The notes beneath the pieces were generated by a model that was not told the DNA's origin, did not search any database, and was given only the letters and a program-made list of their open reading frames with translations. A stretch of DNA of 64,000 bases. Source: Lepidodermella squamata. Taxonomy: Eukaryota > Gastrotricha. The DNA is taken from positions 1,240,001-1,304,000 of the forward strand of contig JBLDXI010000032.1 of assembly GCA_047495785.1 (NCBI GenBank), given 5' to 3'. This document shows positions 12,001 to 22,912 of this stretch, piece by piece. Each line of letters opens with the position of its first letter. Position 1 is the stretch's first letter. The translations under genes and the position numbers were made by a program.

Positions 12001-13661
12001 AATTTCTTACTAATTTATTAATGAAAGCTTGCGTATATTGCTTGAAGATTCTAATACTTACGTCCAAAAGGAAAAAAAGAGAGAAAACACGCGTAAACTC
12101 ACGTTCGATTGATCAGTCATGCCCAACTACGCGAAACTCGCCCTGAGTGACGTTCCTTTTGCCTTTATCATTACGTGTTATTCCGACCACCCTAAAAATT
12201 ATTTCGCGCCGTGCCAGTCCCAGCCCGGCACCGCCTTAATCGTTCTGTTTTTCAATTTTTCTCATTAGAATAGACGGCTGAATTACGAGACAATTTACAG
12301 TTGTATCATTATCATCGTATTATCGGCATTGTTCGGCCGAGAAGATGAGAGTAATCGGCTTGCCATCATCATCATCGTTTTCTGGGCAACTCTCAAAAAG
12401 CGCGCGGCCGCAATGGGGCCAATTTTACGCGCGCTCATTCGGCTATAATTCAATTGACAAAGCAATATACCCGCGAATAATAACAAAAGACGCGTCTTGT
12501 TATTTCTCGGTTTTTTTTCCTTTCGCCCATGTATATTTCGTTTTTCCAAATGATCAGACACAAATTTTCAGCAATTTTATTCATGGACTACTCCTTTGCG
12601 TAACCCTTTTAGAAAATATGTGCACATTTTTAGTGCGCATCTCATTTTTTTGCGCGCGCGATATTATTATTATTAGTATGCGAGATAGAGGCTGGGCGCA
12701 TTATTACCAGACGCCCAATTTGCCGCGCCATTCCCTGCGCTCAGCACTGTTTTGATAACAGCGACGTCGTTCGTAACACACGACGACAAAGTGAATAATA
12801 GATGCATTGTACAAAAAAAATCCTAAGCGAAAAAACGACGATGATGAGTTGAGGCGGGCTGCTTAATAACATTTCCTCGTATTGATGGAGAAAAAATAAT
12901 TACATTCCACGCACTATATGCAGGCGACCATTTTTTCCTCCATATATAGATAATATATTTGGCCGCATTATCCCGCGCATCGCATACGTTTAATTCGATA
13001 ATCTATATTTTTAGTCGAACCAATCGTATTTTTTCCCCGGCCGCGTTTTTCATTCCGTTCGCTTCTGAGGACACTCCGCGCGTCAAAATTGGTCCCTTCA
13101 AGCCCGCAGGCACTGGCGACAAAAGAGACGCCGTTCGTGTTATTTTTTTCGCAATTTTTCTCGAGCTAATCGACAAACTTTTCGCACTTGAGAGTCGCGT
13201 CTTGTCGCACCTTACTTGAGTTCGTGCCCTTGAGATATGAATCGGCTAATTTTTTCCTGCGACGTTGCCACGCGTAACGCCGGGAAAAATAATTAAGCTA
13301 ATATTACCCCAAAAACAACTGTCATCTCGTTTCATGTCATCTATAGGTATCCATCCTTCTGTTGGGGAATTTCGATATTCTTACGATACGTGTTATCCTT
13401 GCGCAAACAATCTTGGCGCATCGATTGCTGCTTGGGCGCGAAAAATTATGTTCTCTCCTATATTATTTCACACCTCTCGCGAATCGCACTGAAAATTGTA
13501 CGATTATAATAATATTATTGGTTATGGCAATGGCAAATATTTAAATAGTGTTCGCCGAAAAATATATAGCTGGCGACGCAAAAATACCATTAAAAAAAGC
13601 AGAACCACGCTTCTTCAACCACACCTCATGATCGCCAAGGCAACCTGTTTTTTACCTATAG
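9041..13661. other. VAChT-ChAT intergenic (or intronic) region
   Basis: 4.6 kb with no supported coding exon. It contains the VAChT 3' UTR with AATAAA hexamers near 9060 and AT-rich simple sequence (10500-10535). It also has a reverse copy of the CTGAAAGCTGATT motif (9805-9817) and a CG tract (about 12650-12660). If ChAT has a shared 5' exon upstream of VAChT, as in other animals, this whole stretch is part of the ChAT first intron. The likely acceptor is the pyrimidine-rich TTTTTTACCTATAG that ends at 13661. Confidence 0.4.
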
Positions 13662-13709
13662 GGTGTTTAAAACCTGATGAACACTTGACGCGTTACACGA
13701 ATCGAAGCG
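13661..13709 (+). promoter_or_regulatory. predicted 3' splice site and 5' UTR of ChAT
   Basis: A pyrimidine run followed by TATAG, ending at 13661, lies 48 bases before the ChAT ATG. This suggests that the ChAT mRNA starts with at least one upstream non-coding exon, as expected in the classical cholinergic locus where VAChT sits inside the first ChAT intron. This is inferred from splice consensus only. Confidence 0.4.
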
Positions 13710-15816
13710 ATGAGCAATAGAAAGTGGCTTCGCGAGTTTCTGCGCAAAAAGGAAGCCGACGATATCGAAAAGTTCCCAGGATGGGACTTGCAGAAGGAAC
13801 TTCCGAAATACCCGGTTCCGGAGGTTTCCGACACCATCCGCATGTTCCTCAACGTTGTACGCGCAATATCGAACGATGAAGAGTACGACCGATTCGAGAA
13901 ACTGGCGCTTCAATTCGCCGAAAGCGAGGTTGCAGTCAAGTTGCAAGCTCATATCTTAGAAAAAGCGCAGAGGGTCGACAACTGGGCTTACAGCTACTGG
14001 CTGGATGACATGTATCTGCGCAACATGATACCGCTGCCGATCAATTCAAACCCGGGCATGGCTTTTCCGGTTGAAAACTTCAAATCGCCAGACGATCAGC
14101 TGCGACACGCGGCTAAACTCATAACAGGAATTAGCGACTTCATCGGAATGATTCAAGAGTGAGTATAAAAAATCCTCCTTAATTGAATTTTTCCAGAAAA
14201 TCAGCTTTCAGCCTAATTTTGGATGAATGCTGAATTCCGCCCTTAAATTAATTATTTTGTAAAAATCAGCTTTCAGCTGATCTCTGAATGATGAGTGATG
14301 AATTTGATTGACCTTGTTACTTTTTGACAGACGTGCTCTACCGATCGATCGAGCCAATGCACGCGAACGTGGCCAGCCGTTGTGCATGGAGCAGTATTAT
14401 CGGTTGTTCTCATGCTACCGTTACCCAGGTCACGGTTTGGATACTCAAAAGTGCTACCCGCCAAATGGCCCTGACACCTTGCATGCGGTAATCGCCTGTC
14501 GGGGTCAGTATTTCGTCCTCAATCTGTGGGCTGCGAATGACTGGTTGACGGAGGAAGATGTTTTCAGCCAGCTGCGCCGTATCAGGCGCCGTGCAATAAA
14601 CGCAGTTGAAACTAAGGAAGACTATCCTCATGTTGGCACTTTCACTTCCGAACAGCGCGATCGTTGGGCCGATGCTTGGGATAACTTGGTCAAGGAACCT
14701 CTGAACAAAGAGTCTCTGCGCGCCATCGAAACGGCGCTGTTCATTGTCTGCCTCGATAAGCCGGTTCAAAAGCTCGAGGGTCACTCGACGTATACCGAAG
14801 AGCAGCTGTTAAGATGGATGTTGCATGGCAATAATGTCAAAGATAATGCTTCCAATCGTTGGTACGACAAAACTATTCAGTTCATCGTTGGCGAGGACGG
14901 TGTTTGCGGGCTGAATTATGAACATTCAGCAGCTGAGGCTATTGTCATCTTTCAGCTGCTTGACTACTACTTCAAATACATGAACGCTGTCAAGGACATG
15001 CGACTGAAGCGCATGACATCGATTTGCGACCTACCTGAGCCGAGGAGATTGGAATGGCGACTAGATCCTCTGAGTCTACAACAGCTAAGCGCTGCAAAGT
15101 TGCACCTCCAACAACTCATTGACAGTCTTGATTGCCGCGTCTTGAGATTCAACGACTTTGGCCGCAACTTTCCTAAGGACAGTGGCATGAGCCCGGATTC
15201 TTTCATCCAAGTCTGCCTCCAGTTGACGTTCTACCGCCTGCATGGCAAGGTCGTTTCGACGTATGAAAGTGCGTCGATACGACGCTTCAAAGCCGGGCGT
15301 GTCGACAACATTCGTGGCTGTTCGACCGCAGCGTTAGAATGGGCTAAGGCTATGATTGACAAGGACTATCAAGCCACGAATGAGGAGAAGCTTGAACTGC
15401 TGTGGTCAGCAGTTGAAGCTCAGACTGAGTACATGTTGAAAGCTATCCTTGGCGCCGGGGTGGATAACCACCTGCTAGGTCTGAAGGAAAGTTGCGCCGA
15501 ACTCGGCGTTGATCCTGTCCCTGAATTCTTCAACGATCCTATGTACAAGAAAGCGCACTGGTTTGCGCTTTCGACTAGTCAGGTGACAACTTGGAATGAC
15601 TCTTTCCTGGGCTACGGCGCGGTTGTGCCCGACGGTTATGGCGTTTCGTATAATCTGCACCCGAACAGTATTGTATTTTGCATCGGCAGCTTCCACCACA
15701 ACGATGAAACGTCGTCGGACAGATGGGCAGTCGCCCTTGAGCAGAGCCTGCGCGACATGAAAGAGCTCATTTCAACTACGAAACTCATCACGCCGCGGGC
15801 GCGCCTCTACAGCTAG
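13710..15816 (+). CDS. ChAT: choline O-acetyltransferase, 644 aa
   Basis: Two exons, 13710-14158 and 14331-15816, join at GA|A (donor GTGAGT, acceptor TTTTTGACAG). The enzyme makes acetylcholine from choline and acetyl-CoA in the cytosol of cholinergic nerve endings. Family signatures in order: YPVPEVSDTI near the N-terminus, DDMYLRN with PLPINSNPG, QPLCMEQYYRLFS, NRWYDKTIQFIVG, and the catalytic His at residue 348 in CGLNYEHSAAEA. Then come FIQVCLQLTFYRLHG, TYESASIRRFKAGRVDNIR, the STSQV substrate block and GYGVSYN. The length is that of typical animal ChAT. The STYESAS and VDNIR context favours ChAT over carnitine acyltransferases, and linkage to VAChT confirms it. Only one intron splits the coding region, which is few for this gene. 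Confidence 0.95.
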
Positions 15817-16653
15817 AGATCGGTTCTAACTCTTAGCCAAAAACTACTGCCGAAATTGAAAGAAAAAACTGGCACGACTCCCTTTAATGTTAAACACCGA
15901 TTTGGTATTTATTATCTCATGATTTATTTTTTGATATATTTAATAGAGAGTAGATACCGTCAAGTGATTTTGTGAATCATTCCGTATGTCTGTTTTAAAG
16001 TGGGAACGTCTTTGCAATACTCTGGAGATGAAAAATACTTGAATAATTATTTCTGTGCCATTTTTATTATATCTCATCACGATCTCATCATTTTTGCATG
16101 CATTTTTCTCTAGTTATTTGCTCTAGTCTTCGAAACTTTCTTTCGTCTATGTTTCAATCAAATATTATATTATGGGTTCGAACTTTTACTCTGTAGACTG
16201 CACTTTTTAACTTCATCGTCCCGGTGTTTTGCGTACTCCGCTGTGTATAATCCTTTCTTCACGAAGAATAACTCGCAATTTTGGATAGTTGACGATTCTC
16301 ACATTCAGTACTTTTCTAGCTTGATATTTGCATTCTTTTCTCGTGAACACCAGTCGAATGACTCTGTGTATGATTCATAAACGTTTCACTGAGCGTCTTT
16401 AATCATAAAAATTCATCACAATCAAAAACCTCCTCAGCTCCTCCAACAAATTTCGAAATAATGCAGATTTATCCTAATTTAAAGTAGCTATCCTGTTAAA
16501 ATCAAAATTGAGCATGGCCGACTGAGGACAATAAAACACGAAGGTTTTGGCAATTGGTGTGGCTTGCGAGGTCATCGGATAAGACAGCGGCGTTTTTTTT
16601 ATCAGTTTCTAACTATAGTGGTGCCGCGGTAACTCGGTCACATTAATGAGTTA
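15817..16653. other. ChAT 3' flank and P450 promoter region
   Basis: 836 bases with no supported exon. They should hold the ChAT 3' UTR and the promoter and 5' UTR of the P450 gene. The sequence is AT-rich and has no repeat that I recognise. Confidence 0.35.
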
Positions 16654-18329
16654 ATGAGTTCAGAAATGCTAGTTCTCCTTCCTTTATTGGTTATCTTCGC
16701 CTCTATTGCAATCGCAATTGCAATTCATTGGATTAGCCGAATCCTGACAGCACCGTCGAACTTACCACCTGGCCCGTTTCCACTTCCAATTATCGGAAAT
16801 GCACACCTGTTCTTCTTTCGTGAAGTTCCAGAAGTTTTGGCTGACTTGAGACGCAAGTATGGAAATGTAGTAACCCTGTATTTCGGCCACAGTTTTCGGA
16901 CAGTGGCTTTTCTTGGGTACCATCCATTATCAGACATATTCACTAGTAAAGAAACTGCTGAAATCGTGGCGGATAGACCCATCTCACACAACGAGATTAG
17001 AGGAGTTCAAACAGGTATCACATGGGCAAGTTGGGCCGAAGCTAAACAAAGACGGAGATTCGTGTTACGGGCTTTCAAAGACAACGGCCTAGGATTGAGT
17101 AAGATGGGTGAACATGTTTTCGAGGAATTGCGAGTTTTCATTGGCCACCTTGAAAGCTCATCTGGTAAGGAGGATGTCGATATTGGCTCGCTGTTGACGA
17201 CTCATCTCGCTAGCTGCGTGCTTCAAACACTCTACAGCCAGAGGTTGGATTTGAGTCAGAAGCGGAGTGCTTTGCTCTACAACTATGGCAAGGTCTTCTT
17301 CGAGTCAACTCTGTTACACCATTTCTTAGCCCCTTACCTCAGTTTGTTTTTACCGGATAAAGTCGCCAGGTAAAGCCGATCCATATTTGAAAAATCCTAA
17401 GTTATGCTCTACAATTTTGATAGAGCGGAGAAGCAAATGGAGTTAGCAATGGAATCATGGCTAAGACCTGAGCTTGAGAAACGGCGAGCATCTTTCGACC
17501 CTTCCACTTGTGTAGATTTCTTGGATGCCTACCTATTGGCTGAAAGGGAAGGAAATGAGATGCCTTTTGAAGCTTTTAGTAGAATTCTTGTCGATCTCTT
17601 CATCGCTGGTAATTGCGAGCCATACTCATTATTGCATCACCTTGAATCATCTTTTCGCTGTGAACTAGGAATGGAAAGCTTAGCAGAAACTACAAATTGG
17701 GCAGTTTACTATTTGGCCCACATGCCCGACGAACAAGAGCGGCTCAGGAAAGAGTTGGATTCTATCGTACCCCTAAGTTGCCAACCTATGCTGGAACATA
17801 GATCAAAGCTCATCCGGCTAGAGGCTTTCTTCAATGAAGTACATCGACACTCGAACAGAATGGAGGTGATTATTACTAAGTAATACTAAGTTGAGTATTT
17901 ATGTCAGTTTTGAAGGTTCTGCTGCTAAGAGCAACTACGAAAGAGCTGAAGATAGACTGTAGCAAAGTCAAAGAAGTCTCACGAACTTGTATCTTACCAG
18001 CTCACACCCCCGTAATGTTTTCACAAGTTCCAAGCAACACCGATCAGGAGTACTGGCTCGATCCTGAACATTTTCGAGTCGACCGATGGCTAGATCCTGT
18101 GGACGGAAGCCTACTGCGTCACGATCACTTCTTGCCGTTTGGTCTTGGAAAGCGCAGCTGCCTCGGCGAGCAGCCGGCACGTGGTTTGATGTTCCTAACC
18201 ATCGCTTCGATGTTGCAAAAATGCACATGGAAGCTAGCAGAACCGAAACTGACTTTGAAAGATTGCACCAGAGCTATTAACCGCAATGCACCACATGGTT
18301 ACAAATTGAAATTCACCTTGCGCTTGTAG
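16654..18329 (+). CDS. cytochrome P450, CYP2-clan-like, 498 aa
   Basis: Exons 16654-17369, 17424-17608, 17684-17865 and 17916-18329 restore one frame with phases 2, 1 and 0 and introns of 50-75 nt. The product is a heme monooxygenase anchored in the ER by an N-terminal helix (about 6-30) with a proline hinge (LPPGPFPLPIIGN). The I-helix motif IAAETTN is recovered only when the 75-nt intron at 17609-17683 is removed. The K-helix ExxR is EVHR. A HFRVDRWLDP block precedes the heme loop FGLGKRSCLGE, with the ligand Cys at residue 443. The length is normal. The I-helix has Ala where Gly is usual. In the C-helix region WAEAKQRRRF, the spacing from Trp to the Arg pair is longer than in typical CYP2 proteins. 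The substrate cannot be inferred. Confidence 0.9.
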
Positions 18330-18662
18330 CTTTTCATCTTCAATGGGAATGATACATGTTGAAGATTTTTAAAGTATGAACGATTTATTCTAAAGACAGG
18401 AAGAAGTTGGCAAAAATGTCTGATTAGCTGAATGTCTGATAGCTACGTCTAATGAACGTGTGATGGAACATCAAATATGGCGTGTGTGATCGCATTTCTA
18501 AAAAAATCTTTTCCCACGTAAAATTTTACATGAGTGCTGAAACGACGAGTATTTCGTGCACTATCCTCGGATAAAGCGGAAGCACTAGGCAAAGGGGTCA
18601 TAGAACCGGCATTCAGTTGATGCGGATCATAACTCCATCTTCTCGAGCTATCGTTGTTCAGC
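18330..18662. other. short intergenic spacer before GABA-B-like gene 1
   Basis: About 330 bases. No coding signal and no clear TATA box. It must contain the P450 3' UTR and the promoter of the first receptor gene. Confidence 0.35.
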
Positions 18663-21564
18663 ATGTTGCTATTATTTCTTTTGGCTGTTACTTTGGCTAC
18701 AGCAGCGGCTGAATCTTCAAACTTGAATTCATCCGTTTACCTCTCGAATTATACGGCAAAAACAACAAGAATAAGGCTTGATGACCCTATGCCGTTAACA
18801 ACAAGCGATTCAGTTGATCCAGCTCAGAAGAATCGAACTATTTTAAGAATTTTGGCGTCACAGACGTTCACAGGCGTTATAGCAGTTGGTCCAATTTCCA
18901 CTGAAGCTCAAGCTGTTGCGTTAGATCATTTGCGATCCATCGAATCATGGCTACCGAAATACCAAGTAGTCTTCGAGAATTTCGACGATCAGGTTTAAAA
19001 CAACACATATTTTCAAGATTGGTTCTATAGCGTTATATTTATTTCAGTGCGATGATGCTGTTGCGGTAAATCAGCTGATGCTGCGAATCAGAGAGAATGA
19101 GCATAGTCAGAATAGATTCCCCCTCGTGCTTCTCAATGAATGCCGCGACGTCAGCCAAGTAATAACTTCTTTCATAATGGAGCCTATAAACTTCCTCGGG
19201 GTAAGCCTTCCCATGGCTAATCTCATGGTTTATTTGAGAATCCTGATTCCTGATTACAGCTTACAAATTATCAATTGGATATGCGACTATTCAGGAAAAG
19301 GGAGAAATTCCCCAACTACTTCACGATTGGAGAACGAGCAGACTACTACTACATAGCATTGGCTAAATTCATTCGCAAAATGGGCTGGTCAAGGGTCGGT
19401 GTAATCTCAGAAATAGATCCATATTGGAACTTGGTAATATTCTATTTTCACTTTTTAAGTCAGTTCAAATTATTTGATCTCCTTCCAGATGGACAGCTTT
19501 ATGCTTGAGCACTTCGATCAGCATAATATCACAGTTGTCTATTTAAGCAAAGTGATGCTCGCGACCACAGATGAGGCAGAAATGGCTTCCGCTTTCGAAG
19601 ACCTTCGTGCTCGCCAACCCCGCATAATCATCGGGAACGTGTTTACTTCGGCAAGTATCGGATGCTGGCTTTATCGATCTGGTTTTTATGGACCAAGTTA
19701 CGTCACATTCATGCTGACCTTCAACAGCTTCAACGAGCATACCGAGGCTCCTGTTGACATGTGGCCCTGGTGCGAAAAGCAAATGCTCCACGCTGTTTTC
19801 AAAAGCATGATCTTGTACTCAGACACTTCGATGGCAGACGTCTACGGACCTGAAGGTGCTAGGGACTCCAATAATTTTTCAACATTAGACGTCCAAAAGT
19901 CACTGCAACTCAAAATCGAAAGGCCTGAGTTGAGCCCAGCCTGGATTTACGGACCATGGCCTTATTACGACAGGGCATATGTCGTAGGAATGATTCTTAA
20001 CATTACCGAAGCGATTTTGAATGAGCGTAACCAGACTTTGTCAGACTGGACTGTCGAAGGGCAAAAGTTCAAAAACAACGGATTTGAGATCGTTGAAACC
20101 CTGAAGCAAGCTATTCTTCGGCTGAAAGTTACTGGGCTGAAAGGGTCCTACGAGTTCGATAAAAAAGCTATGTCTATTGGTACTCAACCAGTTGTCTTTT
20201 TCCAACCAATCTTCACTAGCGATGTTGACGCGATAACTGCTCCTGTCGGATATTACATGTCCACAAAGGCCGACCCCTTGATTTTAAGGAACTCAATCAA
20301 ATGGCGCACGACTAACGGGGTTGTTCCTAGGGACAGATTAGTCATCATGGCAATAGAATTGCCAATGCTCGATAAGGTTGAGGATGTTACCCTGAAAGTA
20401 ATAGCAGCTGTTTCTTTGATGATCACCGTCATTTTTCACTTGCTATCGGTTTGTGCTGCAAGGATCAGTTTCCTTTCCTCCATGGCACGCGAATTCAGTT
20501 TTCATGACATTTTGGAATGCGCAGGGGATTTAATGCTAATTGCCCACATTTTTCTTATCCCGTCGACCTTGGCAGCCTACGCTGCACCCTTCTGCACAGC
20601 CTTTACTTTCTTCGTGATTGTTGGATTCTTTTTGAGTAGTTTAGCCGCAACTAATTTCATGGGCCAGAAGCTATTGGATGAGATGACTGATTCATTCCTT
20701 AAGCAAGAAATCCCTCGGGCCTTCCGGAGAAACGATACGTTCCACACCAATCAAACCTTGCGAACTTTAGATACCATCGAAGTGGTGCCGCGTAATAGGA
20801 AATCAAGATTTGCTAGCAGTTCTTACCAGTCTCGCAGCACCCTGATCAGCACGTATAGCAGCGCTCAATATCGTGCTGTTTCGGCAAATAGATGGTTTCG
20901 ACTAAGTTCTTCACAGACTGCTGTGGTTTTTCACATAACAACTCATGTCATTTTCGCGGCTGCGTTGCTAATCAGCTCTCCAGCATCTGATCAAATCATC
21001 CTTGATAAATTAACGTATTCAGAGCTAGACGAAAGCTTGGCCTATGAATACATGCGACAAGAATGTTCTGTCATCGACTCAGTTTTATTAGGATCTGAAA
21101 GTTCGATTGCATTGACCGTAATTTTAGTGATCTCACAAATCTATTGCATATTGAAAGGATTGATTCACGCGGTTCGAATTCAATCGGTAAGACCTTCTAA
21201 AGAAAGTCTATTTGAAACACATTTTTATCCGGTATACAGGTGTCTCGCACTCAGCCGCTGTCGCAACGGCTAAAACTCACCTCAATCGTAGTCATCAGTC
21301 AATTCACAGTTCTGATAGCAGCGGGATTCATCGGAACCCTAATCCCATCAAAGGGTCGGTATCTGCTTCTACTTCTCTCCTCATCAGTTCTCGTGATGTT
21401 ATGGACAAAATGTTTCCTGATCTACTTACCCGAGGTAATATTATCGTGGGTAGTAAAAGACAAATTGTGGCTAATTCCGAATTTTTCAGATTTATGGGCG
21501 CAAACTTGCCACTAGCGTGGCCGATAAAAAAGGAAGTCGAAAGACTGCTGATGAACTGAACTAA
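18663..21564 (+). CDS. GABA-B-type class C GPCR, tandem copy 1, 874 aa
   Basis: Exons 18663-18992, 19048-19200, 19260-19433, 19489-21186, 21240-21434 and 21490-21564. Every intron is phase 0. A signal peptide (MLLLFLLAVTLATAAAE) precedes a Venus-flytrap domain (about 25-515) with the GABA-B-like blocks FPLVLLNECRDVS, ERADYYYIALAKFIRKMGW, PRIIIGNVF and YYDRAYVVGMILN. There is no Cys-rich domain, as in GABA-B receptors and unlike mGluR. WRTTNGVVPRDR leads into seven helices (about 519-850). The loop between TM3 and TM4 is about 90 residues and Ser/Arg-rich, far longer than in known GABA-B subunits. The tail after TM7 is about 25 residues with no coiled coil. The ATG at 18663 is chosen because it gives the signal peptide directly. 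The ligand is unknown; GABA binding is not established. Confidence 0.85.
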
Positions 21565-22912
21565 TATTTTTAACACCTATACATACCCTTTGAATAATAA
21601 TAATGTGATCTTATTACATCCTTGGTTTCCTTGGTTTCCTTGGTACCTGAGTAATATCAGGAAACATAGCAATCCAAATTTATTGGGAGGAAATGTCTCA
21701 GTTGGGCAAAGGTCTGGGCCTAAAACAGCGAAGCACGTTTAAAAATTATTGATTGAATCTAACCTAACAAAAAGGATCTATTTTCCGCTTGTTGGCCATT
21801 CTTTCGGTGACGTTAGTCGATTCGTTATCCACAACCCAATGCCGTCCACCTCAACTGTTTCGGTTGAAAGATAGTTGATCGAAAAATAATTGTTGTGCTA
21901 AAACTCCACCCCTATAGTGGAGTCTCACGAGTCGGCTTACTCTCTATGTAGAGTCCCATAAACTGTGGCTGTGGACTTCGTGGGTTTTAGAAGCTTGGTG
22001 AAGAAATGTTAAACGAGCTATTAACGCGTGACGAGTTTTCGTCGGCTTATATAACTCAATTTTTCCTGAAATTATCCTGAACAAAGTGATGCAATGAAAT
22101 TCAGCACTTGAATCAATTTCCTCACAGGCCAAACATCTGGAAAATCCCACACTTTCATTTTTGGAGATACATTTTGGACGTTCGTTAAACCTACATACCG
22201 TATTTGTTCCTATTACAGCCTGGGCTACTAAAATGTCAGCCTCTAAACTTTTTAAAATTAAAAAATAATTTTCGGTGAATCGTTCATTTTTGATGTTTTC
22301 GAACCGACTTGACCCCTCAACCCTGGTGAACGTAATGTTGGAACAAATACGGTAGTTATTGTTATAAAACAGCCTTTTCACCAGCTTTTCCAGTGGTGAT
22401 CTCTACCTGATTCATAGCCACGGTAACACCATCAAATTGTCGCTGTCTACAGTTCCTAATGACTGTCATTATTCTCGCATGGAAAAAATTGCAATGCCAA
22501 AGGTGTGAGTTTGTTAGTAAACAGCACCTTTCTCATTTTTCATGTCATGCATTTCAAGCTCTCCCCACTATCGGCAATCGGTGACTTCGAGCACGATACT
22601 CCCTATGTATAGCTTATTAATCATGTTACAATTTTATGACAGAATAAACGTGTTAGTTCAATTAGGTCTGGCCTTAGGGCATACGTGATTTTAGTGAATT
22701 CTCGCGTCCGCGGCTGCTTCAACACGTGAGTTGTTGCCGTTCCATATGCGATGTGTGCGATCATCGAAGTAGCTGTATCGATATTTACCAAGGACTCAGA
22801 GAAGTACGGAAGTCACGATGTCACAGCTCAGCGTTCGGTATATATAACTGCCTATCCCTGTTTTTCCCGCCTGTTGAAAAATAGTTCAGAACTTTACATT
22901 TTGGTAAAAATA
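21565..22912. other. spacer between receptor copies 1 and 2
   Basis: 1.35 kb. It includes a short tandem TTTCCTTGG repeat (about 21620-21645). A 145-codon minus-strand frame (22381-21944) has no domain or splice support, so I do not call it. The 3' end carries a good TATA box for copy 2. Confidence 0.4.
22839..22847 (+). promoter_or_regulatory. TATA box of GABA-B-like copy 2
   Basis: TATATATAA lies about 66-74 bases upstream of the ATG at 22913. That spacing leaves room for a start site about 30 bases downstream and a short 5' UTR. Seen in sequence; function is inferred. Confidence 0.5.

Noticed and set aside
14308-14330. Start of the large ChAT open frame before 14331
   Set aside because: These codons are intron sequence and contain the splice acceptor; the family alignment starts at 14331 after joining exon 1.
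13710-15816. Carnitine or other acyltransferase instead of ChAT
   Set aside because: The QPLCMEQYY, TYESAS and VDNIR blocks, the length and the linkage to VAChT all favour choline acetyltransferase.
18654-18662. Start of receptor copy 1 at 18654
   Set aside because: The codon there is TTG. The first ATG is at 18663 and directly begins the signal peptide.
21944-22381. 145-codon open frame on the minus strand between receptor copies 1 and 2
   Set aside because: No signal peptide, domain, repeat or splice consensus supports it, and the peptide composition looks like translated non-coding DNA.
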